Source: CBFGTJ01 sp965651815 (GTDB taxonomy: Bacteria > Actinomycetota > Acidimicrobiia > Acidimicrobiales > Microtrichaceae). From it: a stretch of 11,762 nucleotides of DNA. Positions within the stretch are counted from its first letter, which is position 1; every line of letters starts with the position of its first letter. The DNA is taken from positions 1-11,762 of the forward strand of contig CBFGTJ010000097.1 in assembly GCA_965651815.1 (NCBI GenBank). The letters run 5' to 3'. Under the pieces are notes generated by a model. It made no database searches, was not told where the DNA came from, and saw only the letters and a program-made list of their open reading frames with translations. Of the stretch, positions 1-6,517 are shown one piece after another. The translations under genes were made by a program, and so were the position numbers.

Positions 1-118
1 GGCGGCGCGGTCCCGCGCGGCGCGCCGGGCGAGCGGGCCGCGGGCGCGCACGACCGCCACGTCGAGCGCGCGGCGGAGCCGACCCGGTGTCCGCCCGGGC
101 CGCCCGGCCCGGCGGGCT

Positions 119-139
119 CGCCCGACCGTCCGTCGGGCG
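119..139. terminator. Perfect 8-bp hairpin downstream of map
   Basis: CGCCCGAC (119-126) and GTCGGGCG (132-139) are exact reverse complements around a 5-base loop. There is no T-tract on either side. High-GC actinobacteria often end transcripts at hairpins without a U-tail, so this could stop leftward map transcripts about 120 bases past the stop codon. That role is inference. Confidence 0.35.
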
Positions 140-243
140 CGTGGAGGTCCGGATCCGCGCACGGCAGCGTCGGCTCCTGCGTGGTGGTGCGGCGCGCTGC
201 GCCGGGGGCGGGGGGAAGGGTCGCGTCAGGGACGCCCGCGGGG

Positions 244-258
244 CGGCCGGTCCGGCCG
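244..258 (-). terminator. Short GC hairpin at the map stop codon
   Basis: CGGCCG (244-249) and CGGCCG (253-258) pair around a 3-base loop, directly after the map stop codon (260-262, read leftward). It has no U-tract. It is a candidate transcript 3' end or stabilising hairpin, but such short GC palindromes also arise by chance in this composition. Confidence 0.3.
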
Positions 259-259
259 G

Positions 260-1225
260 TCAGTCGGCGGGCGTGGCGGCGGGGGCGACCCCGAGGCGCT
301 GGTCCGCGAACAGCTCGTCCGCGGGCGGGCCCTCCGCCGGCACCGTCAGCAGCTCGTGGCCGTCCGCGGTGACGAGGATCGTGTGCTCGAACTGGGCGGA
401 CCGCTGCAGGTCGCGGGTGGAGACGGTCCAGCCGTCGTCCCACATCTCCAGCCGGTGGGTGCCGGCGTTGATCATCGGCTCGACCGTGAAGGTCATCCCC
501 TCCACGAGCACGGTGTCGTTGCGGGGATCGAAGTAGTGGGGGATCTGCAGGCTCGTGTGGAACTGGTCGCCGATCCCGTGGCCGATGAACTCGCGCACGA
601 CGCCGTACCCGTACGGTGCGACCGACCGCTCGATCGCTCGGCCGATCTCGTACACGCGGGCGCCCGGGCGCACGACCGAGATGCCGGCGTGCATCGCCTC
701 GCGGGTGGCGCGCACGAGCTGGGCGGAGCGCTCGTCGACGTCGCCGACGAGGAACGTGCACGACGTGTCGCCGTGGACGCCCTCGATGTAGGCGGTGACG
801 TCGACGTTGATGATGTCGCCGTCGCGCAGCCGGCGCGAGTCGGGGATGCCGTGGCACACGATCTCGTTCACGGAGGTGCACAGCGACTTGGGGAAGCCCC
901 GGTAGTTCAGCGTCGACGGGTAGGCGCCCGCCTCGACCATGAACTCGTGGCCGATCCGGTCGAGCTCGTCGGTGGTGACGCCCGGCGCGACGTGCTTGCC
1001 GACCTCGATCAGCGCCTCGGCGGCGACCCTGCCGGCGACGCGCATGGCCTCGATCTCGGCCTCCGTGCGCACGGCGCGGCTCGCCCGCGCGGAGGGCTCC
1101 CCGGACGCGGCGTACTCGGGGCGCGCGATGCCCGCCGGGACGGTCCGCATCGGGCTGACCAGCCCCGCGACGACCGGCGGGGAGGGGGGCTCGGGGAGTT
1201 GGCTGCGTCGCTTGCGTTTCGCCAT
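260..1225 (-). CDS. map: Type I methionine aminopeptidase (MapB-like)
   Basis: This cytosolic metalloenzyme removes the initiator methionine from nascent proteins. It is 321 residues long. The five metal ligands of the family are all present: D142 (in NVDVT), D153 (HGDT), H216 (FIGHGIG), E249 (TVEP) and E280 (QFEHT). The substrate-contacting histidine is H125 (CHGIP). The first roughly 50 residues form an extension that is basic and then proline-rich (LPEPPSPP at 10-17), as in actinobacterial MapB, where a PxxP segment has been proposed to bind partners such as the ribosome. I chose the ATG at 1225 because MAKRKRR is a natural start; the frame is open further upstream to 1333, but that part reads as promoter DNA. 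A TACGAT box (1240-1235) ends 9 bases before the ATG, so the mRNA may have almost no leader. The C-terminal tail after about residue 295 is Ala/Pro-rich and not conserved. Confidence 0.97.
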   Translation of the reverse strand: MAKRKRRSQLPEPPSPPVVAGLVSPMRTVPAGIARPEYAASGEPSARASRAVRTEAEIEAMRVAGRVAAEALIEVGKHVAPGVTTDELDRIGHEFMVEAGAYPSTLNYRGFPKSLCTSVNEIVCHGIPDSRRLRDGDIINVDVTAYIEGVHGDTSCTFLVGDVDERSAQLVRATREAMHAGISVVRPGARVYEIGRAIERSVAPYGYGVVREFIGHGIGDQFHTSLQIPHYFDPRNDTVLVEGMTFTVEPMINAGTHRLEMWDDGWTVSTRDLQRSAQFEHTILVTADGHELLTVPAEGPPADELFADQRLGVAPAATPAD

Positions 1226-1234
1226 GGTCCACCC

Positions 1235-1240
1235 ATCGTA
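1235..1240 (-). promoter_or_regulatory. Candidate -10 box of map
   Basis: Read leftward, TACGAT fits the actinobacterial TANNNT -10 pattern and ends 9 bases before the chosen ATG. Transcription would then start 2-4 bases before the start codon, giving a leaderless or near-leaderless mRNA. No good -35 box is visible at the usual distance. The 32-bp palindrome begins about 28 bases upstream of this box. Confidence 0.4.
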
Positions 1241-1267
1241 GGGGAGCGGGGTGGTGGCGGTTCGGTC

Positions 1268-1299
1268 GGGCCGTGCGGGTCGCGCGACCCGCACGGCCC
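1268..1299. repeat. Perfect 32-bp palindrome between divergent map and cvnA
   Basis: The arm GGGCCGTGCGGGTCGC (1268-1283) is followed immediately by its exact reverse complement (1284-1299). As RNA it would fold into a 14-bp stem with a GCGC loop. It sits in the 182-base gap between two genes pointing away from each other, where no terminator is expected. It is therefore either a large operator, a repetitive extragenic palindrome, or a leader hairpin of the cvn transcript. The same gap holds a smaller inverted repeat (ATCGCT-cc-AGCGAT, 1354-1367), three tandem GAAC units (1379-1390) and a 12-bp palindrome (1393-1404) covering the putative cvnA ribosome binding site. Function unknown. Confidence 0.85.
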
Positions 1300-1407
1300 C
1301 GACCTGTGATGGTTCTTCCGACCCATTTCTCAACCCGACGGCGTTCCATGTCGATCGCTCCAGCGATGGCAGGGCACGGAACGAACGAACGGCCGAGGCC
1401 TCGGGGC

Positions 1408-4400
1408 ATGCGCATCAGGGGGCGCCTGCTCCTGCTGCTGGCGATCCCACTGGTCGCGCTGCTGGGGGTCACCGGCTACGGCGTGGTCGCCGGCGCCACC
1501 CGCTGGTCGGAGGCGTCGCAGCTCCAGGAGCGGACGGACCTCGGGCTGATCGCCCAGGACCTCGCCGCGGACCTGCAGCGAGAGCGGCGGCTGCTCATCG
1601 AGGAGGGGCGCACCGACCCGGACCTGCGCGCCGCCATCGAGGCGGCCGACCGCGAGGTGCGCTCCCGTGCCGAGCGGATCGGCGGTTCCCTGCTCGAGCC
1701 CGCCGCCTCGGTCACCCGCCGGATGGAGGGCATCCACCGGATCGCGAACGCACGCCTCGGCGGCCAGGTCGCCCTCCGCACCTACGGGCTGACCGTGGAC
1801 GACCTGCTCCGCCTCGCCGACGAGGCGCTCGACCCGCGGGGCAGCATCGACGACGCCGCGGCGTCCACCGCGGTGCACCTCACCCGGGCGAGGGCGGCGA
1901 GCTCCGAGGAGCACGACCGCCTCGTCCACCTGACCCGCTCCGGCCACCTCGACCCCGCCGGCTTCCAGCAGCTGACGGCGCTCGGCTCGGCCCAGGAGCG
2001 CTACGCGGAGCTCGCGGCCGCCTCGGCGACCTCGGACGACCTGCGGATCCGGATCGAGCGCGTGGGGCACCAGATGCGCTTCGCCGACCTGACCCGCAGC
2101 AGCGCGCTCACCCGTCCCGAGCAGGCCCGCAGCGACGAGTGGCGGCAGGGCCTGATGGAGCGCGCGGAGGCGCTCGACGAGCTGCACGCCGACGCCGCGG
2201 TGGCGGCGAGCGAGGCGGTCGACGAGCTCGCGCGGGACAGCCGCCTGCTCCTGGTGGGCGCCGCCGCCTCCGCGGTCGCGATCGTCCTGGTCAGCGCCCT
2301 CCTGCTCCGGCGTGCCCTGCGCACGATCGCCCGGCCGCTGCAGGACCTCGCCGCGCAGGCCGAGGACGTCGCCCGCAGCCGCCTGCCCGAGGCCGTCGCG
2401 GCGCAGCAGGAGCGGGGTGGCGAGGAGCTCCACCTGCCGGCGCTGCGCGCCACCGGCGCGGCCGAGGTGCACGAGGTGGCCGCGGCGTTCAACGACGTGC
2501 AGAACACCGCCCTGCGGCTCGCGGGCAAGCAGGCTGCGCTGCGGGTCAACCAGGCGGAGGCCCTCACCAACCTCGGCCGCCGCAACCAGACGCTGCTCGC
2601 ACGGCAGCTCGACTTCATCTCCTCGCTCGAGACGCGCGAGACCGACCCGGCCTTCCTCGAGCACCTCTTCAAGCTCGACCACCTGGCCAGCCGGATGCGG
2701 CGCAACGCCGAGTCGCTGCTGATCCTCGCGGGCTCGGAGACGCCCCGACGCCGCCGCACGCCGGCCCCCGTCACGGAGGTCGTGCGCGCCGCGATGAGCG
2801 AGGTCGAGGAGTTCGAGCGGGTGCGCATCGGCCACCTGCGCGACGCCACGGTCGCCGGGCCGATCGTGATCGACCTGGTGCACCTGCTCGCCGAGCTCAT
2901 CGAGAACGCGCTCGGGTTCTCGCCGCCGGAGACCACCGTCGAGATCGACGGGCGCTCGCTCGGGCAGGGCGGCTACCAGTTCGCGGTCATCGACCACGGC
3001 GTCGGCATGACCGAGGTCGAGCTCATCGCCGCCAACGAGCGCATGTCCGGCAACGACGAGCTCGAGGGGATGCCCACCCGCTACCTGGGCCAGTACGTCG
3101 TCGCGAAGCTCGCCACGAAGATCGGGGCGATGGTGCGGCTCCAGCACAGCGCCGGCGGCCGCGGCGTCACCGCGACGGTCAACCTGCCCGCCTCGGCGAT
3201 CCTCGGATCCCCCGATCGCTCCTCGGTGGCCGGTCCGCTGCCCGGCTCGCGGGCGGCGCGGGAGCAGGGCCCGACCCCGTTCGCACCGGGCGCCGGCGTG
3301 TCCGAGGCGGCCCGCATGGCCGCCCACGCGGAGCCCGCACCCGAGCCCGCGACCACCGGTTCGGCGGGCGACGGCTGGGACTCCTACCTCGACCTCGAGT
3401 CGCCGGTGCCGACGCGGGGCACACCCGCGGAGACCGGCGGCCACGAGACCCACGGCGACGTCGGGGAGCCCGCGGCGTCGGGCGCCGACCCGGTGCCCGC
3501 GGCCGACCTCACCACCGGCGCCGCCGAGCCCTGGACCGTCGAGGCCGTCGCCGGCCAGGGCGAGGCCTCCTTCGGGGAGCCGCAGGTGGTGGACGAGGAG
3601 GCCGGCCCGGCCGGGTTCGGTCCGACCGACATCACCGACACCGACACCGACACCGTCGACACCGTCGAGCAGGTCGAGCAGTTCGACCGGGCCGATCCCG
3701 CCGACCACACCGATCCCGTCGAGCAGGTCGATCCCGTCGGCGACGCCGCGTGGGGCGACCGGACGGGATGGGACTCGTTCACCCAGGCCCTCGCCGCCGA
3801 GGAGGCGACGCCGGTCGCGCACGACCCGACCGCCGTCGGTGAGGACCCGGCGGGCACATGGCCCGCCACCGGCGCCGAGCCCGAGGTCGAGGGGGAGCCG
3901 GTCGCCGTCGACGCGGACCCGTTCGCACGGCTCGATGCCGACCCCTTCGCACCGCTCGACGCGGATCCGTACGAGCCCCGGACCGACGCGGATCCGGCGG
4001 ACCAGCCCTGGGACGTGGTCGACACCTCCTGGGAAGGGATCGACGCCGCCACCGACGGGTCGACCGAGGCCGCCGCGGTGCAGCCGCCCCCGGCACCGGC
4101 CGAGGTGCCGGTCCAGCCCGACTGGGAGCCGGAGGTCGCCGCCCCCGAGCGGGAGCCGGCCGCATCGGCCGAGGCCGAGGCCGAGGCCGACGGCGTCGAG
4201 CAGCCCACGGCACCCGCGCCGGTCGCGGCCAACGGGTTCGGCGCCCACGACGGGTTCGGCGGGGACGAGCGTGTCGAACCGGATCGGGTCGAGGCCGACG
4301 CGCCGTCGCTCACCGCGCCGTCGATCCACCCCGGGCCGGCCCGCACCGGTGGGCTCGCTCGCCGCGTGCCCGGCGCCTCGCTCGCCGCCCGGCGGGGGCT

Positions 4401-4578
4401 CGAGGTCGGCGCGACCGCGCCGCAGCCCGCGCAGCGCTCGGCGAACGACGTGCGGCAGATGTTGTCGACCTTCCAGGCCGGGCGCCGGCGAGGTCGCGAC
4501 GAGGCCCCGCGGGCGGTGCCCGGCGGGCCCGAGGAGACGGTGGGAGACGACCAGCAGGACCGGAGGTTCACGACGTGA
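1408..4578 (+). CDS. cvnA: CvnA-type sensor, histidine-kinase-like (nitrate-sensor family)
   Basis: This is the membrane sensor of the conservon, 1056 residues from the ATG at 1408. Visible parts in order: one membrane segment at 7-29; an extracytoplasmic helical region at 30-278 like the NIT (nitrate/nitrite-sensing) domain, with a QRERRLL helix; a second membrane segment at 279-300; a HAMP-like linker at 301-370; a dimerisation helix with FKLDHLASRMRRNAE, the family's conserved segment, including H425; and a HATPase_c domain with an N-box (ELIENALGFSPP, 496-507), G1 (DHGVGM, 529-534) and GRGVTATVNLP (584-594). A disordered acidic tail of about 380 residues follows. It ends in the block GGLARRVPGASLA ... 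RSANDVRQMLSTFQAGRRRGR (about 981-1030), which is characteristic of CvnA proteins. The start at 1408 is preceded by GAGG (1395-1398) and directly precedes the first membrane segment; ATGs at 1348 and 1366 are in frame but lack a ribosome site. The gene overlaps cvnB by one base. Kinase activity in this family is not assured. Confidence 0.93.
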   Translation: MRIRGRLLLLLAIPLVALLGVTGYGVVAGATRWSEASQLQERTDLGLIAQDLAADLQRERRLLIEEGRTDPDLRAAIEAADREVRSRAERIGGSLLEPAASVTRRMEGIHRIANARLGGQVALRTYGLTVDDLLRLADEALDPRGSIDDAAASTAVHLTRARAASSEEHDRLVHLTRSGHLDPAGFQQLTALGSAQERYAELAAASATSDDLRIRIERVGHQMRFADLTRSSALTRPEQARSDEWRQGLMERAEALDELHADAAVAASEAVDELARDSRLLLVGAAASAVAIVLVSALLLRRALRTIARPLQDLAAQAEDVARSRLPEAVAAQQERGGEELHLPALRATGAAEVHEVAAAFNDVQNTALRLAGKQAALRVNQAEALTNLGRRNQTLLARQLDFISSLETRETDPAFLEHLFKLDHLASRMRRNAESLLILAGSETPRRRRTPAPVTEVVRAAMSEVEEFERVRIGHLRDATVAGPIVIDLVHLLAELIENALGFSPPETTVEIDGRSLGQGGYQFAVIDHGVGMTEVELIAANERMSGNDELEGMPTRYLGQYVVAKLATKIGAMVRLQHSAGGRGVTATVNLPASAILGSPDRSSVAGPLPGSRAAREQGPTPFAPGAGVSEAARMAAHAEPAPEPATTGSAGDGWDSYLDLESPVPTRGTPAETGGHETHGDVGEPAASGADPVPAADLTTGAAEPWTVEAVAGQGEASFGEPQVVDEEAGPAGFGPTDITDTDTDTVDTVEQVEQFDRADPADHTDPVEQVDPVGDAAWGDRTGWDSFTQALAAEEATPVAHDPTAVGEDPAGTWPATGAEPEVEGEPVAVDADPFARLDADPFAPLDADPYEPRTDADPADQPWDVVDTSWEGIDAATDGSTEAAAVQPPPAPAEVPVQPDWEPEVAAPEREPAASAEAEAEADGVEQPTAPAPVAANGFGAHDGFGGDERVEPDRVEADAPSLTAPSIHPGPARTGGLARRVPGASLAARRGLEVGATAPQPAQRSANDVRQMLSTFQAGRRRGRDEAPRAVPGGPEETVGDDQQDRRFTT

Positions 4579-5000
4579 TGAACGAGGACGAGCAGGTGCA
4601 GCAGATCCCCTGGCTGCTCACGCGGTTCGTGCAGCAGACGCCAGGGGTGCGGGACGCGGTGTGCGTCAGCTCCGACGGCTTGCTGATGGCGATGTCGACC
4701 GACCTCGACCGGGGCAGCGCCGACCAGTTCGCGGCGATCGCGGCGGGGCTCACCAGCCTGTCGCTCGGCGCCTCACGCTGCTTCGGCTACGGCCAGGTCG
4801 ACCAGCTGATGGTCGAGATGAGCGGCGGCTTCCTCTTCGTGGCCTCGATCTCCGACGGCAGCTCCCTCGGCGTGCTCGCCGACAAGGACGCCGACATCGG
4901 GATGATCGGCTACGAGATGACCCTGCTCGTGGACCGCTTCGGGGCGGTCCTGACCCCGCAGGTGCGGGCGGGCCTCCGCAACGCGCTCGCCGTCGCCTGA
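4578..5000 (+). CDS. cvnB: Roadblock/LC7 domain protein CvnB
   Basis: A 140-residue single-domain Roadblock/LC7 protein, the usual size. In characterised conservons CvnB is a small cytosolic partner thought to modulate the CvnD GTPase, as related MglB-type proteins do for MglA. Typical features are an early helix (IPWLLTRFVQQTPGV, 10-24), the strand-turn VCVSSDGLLMA (28-38) and the central FVASISDGSSLGVLA segment (87-101). The start is fixed by translational coupling: the cvnA stop and this ATG share one base (TGATG at 4576-4580). GGAGG (4562-4566) lies 11 bases upstream, inside cvnA. Seven bases separate its stop from cvnC. The fold call is firm; the regulatory role is taken from the family. 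Confidence 0.95.
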   Translation: MNEDEQVQQIPWLLTRFVQQTPGVRDAVCVSSDGLLMAMSTDLDRGSADQFAAIAAGLTSLSLGASRCFGYGQVDQLMVEMSGGFLFVASISDGSSLGVLADKDADIGMIGYEMTLLVDRFGAVLTPQVRAGLRNALAVA

Positions 5001-5007
5001 TCGAACG

Positions 5008-5409
5008 ATGCAGTCCTGGGAGCCGCCGCAGCCGCCGCCCGGGACTGACCCGCGCGTCGGCGGCGACCCGCACGAGGAGGCCGAGGACGAAGCCCTCGTC
5101 CGGCCCTTCGTGATCACGGGCGGACGGGCACGCCACGCCACGATCCACCTCCGGGTCGAGGCGCTGGTCGAGCGCACCGGCACCCCACCGCCCGGATCGC
5201 TGCAGTTCGAGCACGCGGCGATCCTCGACGTCTGCGAGCGACCCATCTCCGTCGCCGAGGTCGCGGCGCGCATCTCCGTCCCGCTGGGGGTCGCCCAGAT
5301 CCTCGTGGGAGACCTGGCGGACGCCGGGTTGGTCCGAGTCCACGAGGCGACGCCGACGGCGACGCCGGCACTCCTGTTGAGGATGATCGATGCAGTACGA
5401 GCACTCTGA
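5008..5409 (+). CDS. cvnC: DUF742 protein CvnC
   Basis: A 133-residue member of the DUF742 family, the third element of the conservon. After a Pro/Glu-rich N-terminus it has the signature VRPFVITGGR (31-40). A compact winged-helix-like part follows (FEHAAIL 67-73; ISVAEVAARISVPLGVAQILVGDL about 80-103), then the usual C-terminus ending in an Arg-Ala-Leu motif. The biochemical role is not settled; in Streptomyces it is described as part of a membrane-associated complex with CvnA, CvnB and CvnD. It starts 7 bases after cvnB without a clear ribosome binding site, consistent with reinitiation. Its last 20 bases overlap the start of cvnD. Confidence 0.94.
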   Translation: MQSWEPPQPPPGTDPRVGGDPHEEAEDEALVRPFVITGGRARHATIHLRVEALVERTGTPPPGSLQFEHAAILDVCERPISVAEVAARISVPLGVAQILVGDLADAGLVRVHEATPTATPALLLRMIDAVRAL

Positions 5410-6019
5410 AGGCGCAGCCGACCCCTTCGTCGGGTCCGGCGGCGGGCCGCAGCCGGTGAAGTTCCTGATCGCCGGCGGGTTCGGCGTCGGCAAGACCACG
5501 CTCGTCGGCGCCATCTCCGAGATCGAGCCGCTCACGACCGAGGCGACGATGACGTCGTACTCGGAGGGGGTCGACGACCTGTCGAAGCTGGAGCGCAAGA
5601 CCTCCACGACCGTGGCGATGGACTTCGGCCGGATCACCATCGACTCCGACGTGATCCTCTACCTGTTCGGGACCCCCGGCCAGGAGCGGTTCTGGTTCAT
5701 GTGGGACGACCTGGTCGACGGCGCCATCGGCGCGGTCGTGCTGCTCGACACGCGCCGGATCGAGGACTGCTTCGCCGCGGTCGACTACTTCGAGAGCCGC
5801 GGCGTGCCGTTCGTCGCGGCGGTCAACCAGTTCCCCGACGCCGGCTCGTACTCGCTGGAGGAGGTCCGCGAGGCGCTCGCGCTGCCCGAGCACGTGCCGC
5901 TGGTGCGCACCGACGCCCGGTCGCGGGAGTCGGTGAAGATGGTGCTCATCGCGCTGCTGGAGCACCTCGTGCACCGCGCGACCGGTGCGGTGCAGGTCCC
6001 GGCGCCGAACCTCGGCTGA
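5390..6019 (+). CDS. cvnD: Conservon small GTPase CvnD
   Basis: A 209-residue Ras-like GTPase of the ATP/GTP-binding conservon family, the signalling output of the set. It has the P-loop GGFGVGKTT (29-37), a G3 motif GTPGQER (94-100) and, in place of the canonical NKxD, NQFP (146-149), a departure typical of this family. The first 20 residues are an unstructured lead. The ATG at 5390 is preceded by GAGGA (5379-5383) at a 6-base spacing and overlaps the end of cvnC by 20 bases, so the four genes appear to be translated as one coupled operon. A hairpin follows at 6038-6052. Streptomyces conservons regulate development and secondary metabolism; the signal here is unknown. No cytochrome P450 (cvnE) is attached. 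Confidence 0.96.
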   Translation: MQYEHSEGAADPFVGSGGGPQPVKFLIAGGFGVGKTTLVGAISEIEPLTTEATMTSYSEGVDDLSKLERKTSTTVAMDFGRITIDSDVILYLFGTPGQERFWFMWDDLVDGAIGAVVLLDTRRIEDCFAAVDYFESRGVPFVAAVNQFPDAGSYSLEEVREALALPEHVPLVRTDARSRESVKMVLIALLEHLVHRATGAVQVPAPNLG

Positions 6020-6037
6020 CGTCCACGGGGCCGGGGA

Positions 6038-6052
6038 GGGCGCGGCGCGCCC
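6038..6052. terminator. Hairpin between convergent cvnD and the FmdB-family gene
   Basis: GGGCGC (6038-6043) and GCGCCC (6047-6052) pair around a 3-base loop in the 39-base gap between two genes that face each other. It is symmetrical, so it could end transcripts from both sides. No U-tract is present. Confidence 0.45.
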
Positions 6053-6058
6053 GGTCGG

Positions 6059-6316
6059 TCAGTCCGACGAGTCCGAGGAGCCCGAGCTGGACGCGGCCGC
6101 GGGCTCGGACGAGCCCGACCCGTTCGAGCCGCCGTCCGCGCCGCGGCTGTCGGTCTTGTAGAAGCCCGAGCCCTTGAAGCTGATGCCGATCGGGGCGAAG
6201 ACCTTGCGCAGCTCGCCCTCGCACTGGGGGCACACCGAGAGCGGCTCGTCAGAGAACGACTGCTGCACCTCGAACTGGTGGCCGCAGCTCCTGCATCGGT
6301 ACTCGTACACCGGCAT
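6059..6316 (-). CDS. FmdB-family zinc-ribbon protein, likely Ruc-type chaperone
   Basis: An 85-residue protein starting MPVYEYRC, the hallmark of the FmdB family. C8-x2-C11 and C29-x2-C32 form a zinc ribbon. A short conserved segment follows (KVFAPIGISFKGSGFYKTD), then about 25 residues of Gly/Ser/Asp/Glu that must be disordered. This plan matches M. tuberculosis Rv0991c (Ruc), a heat-induced chaperone in which oxidation of the zinc cysteines activates the protein and the disordered tail is required; Ruc cooperates with the Hsp70 system. The promoter context supports the match: a CIRCE element sits 16 bases upstream of the ATG, and galU diverges from it as in Mycobacterium. In M. tuberculosis the gene belongs to the HrcA regulon. 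FmdB membership is firm; chaperone function is inference by orthology. The start is fixed by MPVYEYR. Confidence 0.93.
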   Translation of the reverse strand: MPVYEYRCRSCGHQFEVQQSFSDEPLSVCPQCEGELRKVFAPIGISFKGSGFYKTDSRGADGGSNGSGSSEPAAASSSGSSDSSD

Positions 6317-6331
6317 GTGGGTCTCCAACCT

Positions 6332-6358
6332 CTGGCACTCGTGGGCGTCGAGTGCTAA
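6332..6358 (-). promoter_or_regulatory. CIRCE element, HrcA repressor operator
   Basis: On the plus strand CTGGCACTC, nine bases, GAGTGCTAA. Against the CIRCE consensus (TTAGCACTC-N9-GAGTGCTAA) one arm is perfect (9/9) and the other matches at 7/9, with exactly the right spacer. It lies between the putative -10 box and the start codon of the FmdB-family gene, so bound HrcA would block transcription. It is the only CIRCE seen in the window. Divergent galU starts about 160 bases away and might also be affected. Confidence 0.9.
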
Positions 6359-6363
6359 CCCTA
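6358..6363 (-). promoter_or_regulatory. Candidate -10 box of the FmdB-family gene
   Basis: Read leftward, TAGGGT fits TANNNT and overlaps the first base of the CIRCE element, the classical arrangement for repression. A weak -35 candidate, TTGGGC (6388-6383), lies 19 bases upstream. The transcript would begin inside CIRCE, which would also place the inverted repeat in the 5' leader. Confidence 0.4.
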
Positions 6364-6517
6364 CCGCTGCGGGGGGCCTCTGGCCCAACGCGGCATCGCC
6401 GGCTGCGGTTGCCGGTGGCACCCGCCTGCGGAATCGGTACGCTCGGCACATGGGTCGAGCCGGGCTGAGCACGCAGGATCGGAGCGCGGCGGTGCGTCGC
6501 CGCGCGGCGAGGTTGCC

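Larger units (their letters stand above)
1..259. other. Left-edge GC-rich stretch without a supportable gene
   Basis: This stretch lies downstream of the leftward map gene. Stop codons are scarce on both strands because of base composition, so open frames here mean little. None has a recognisable domain or a convincing ribosome binding site. Two hairpins are visible: one right after the map stop codon, and a stronger one at 119-139. A gene entering from the left edge cannot be excluded. Confidence 0.5.

Noticed and set aside
356..1309. A 317-codon rightward open frame opposite map
   Set aside because: The map frame has all metal ligands and motifs; the opposite frame is Asp/Val/Arg-rich with no recognisable motif.
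1226..1333. Longer N-terminus for map starting at 1333
   Set aside because: The added residues would be encoded by one arm set of the palindrome and the promoter box, and do not resemble MapB N-termini; MAKRKRR at 1225 fits better.
1273..1407. Longer N-terminus for cvnA from GTG 1273 or ATG 1348/1366
   Set aside because: GTG 1273 lies within the perfect palindrome and none has a ribosome site; 1408 has GAGG upstream and directly precedes the membrane segment. ATG 1348 cannot be fully excluded.
1330..4329. A 999-codon leftward open frame opposite cvnA, and a 863-codon rightward frame overlapping it
   Set aside because: Both are composition shadows of a very GC-rich gene. They show low-complexity Arg/Gly/Pro or Val/Gly/Leu-rich translations without domains, while the cvnA frame carries a full recognised architecture.
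5825..5840. NQFP in place of NKxD in CvnD as a sign of a dead GTPase
   Set aside because: The conservon GTPase family generally departs from NKxD here, while P-loop and G3 are intact, so this is a family trait rather than a defect.
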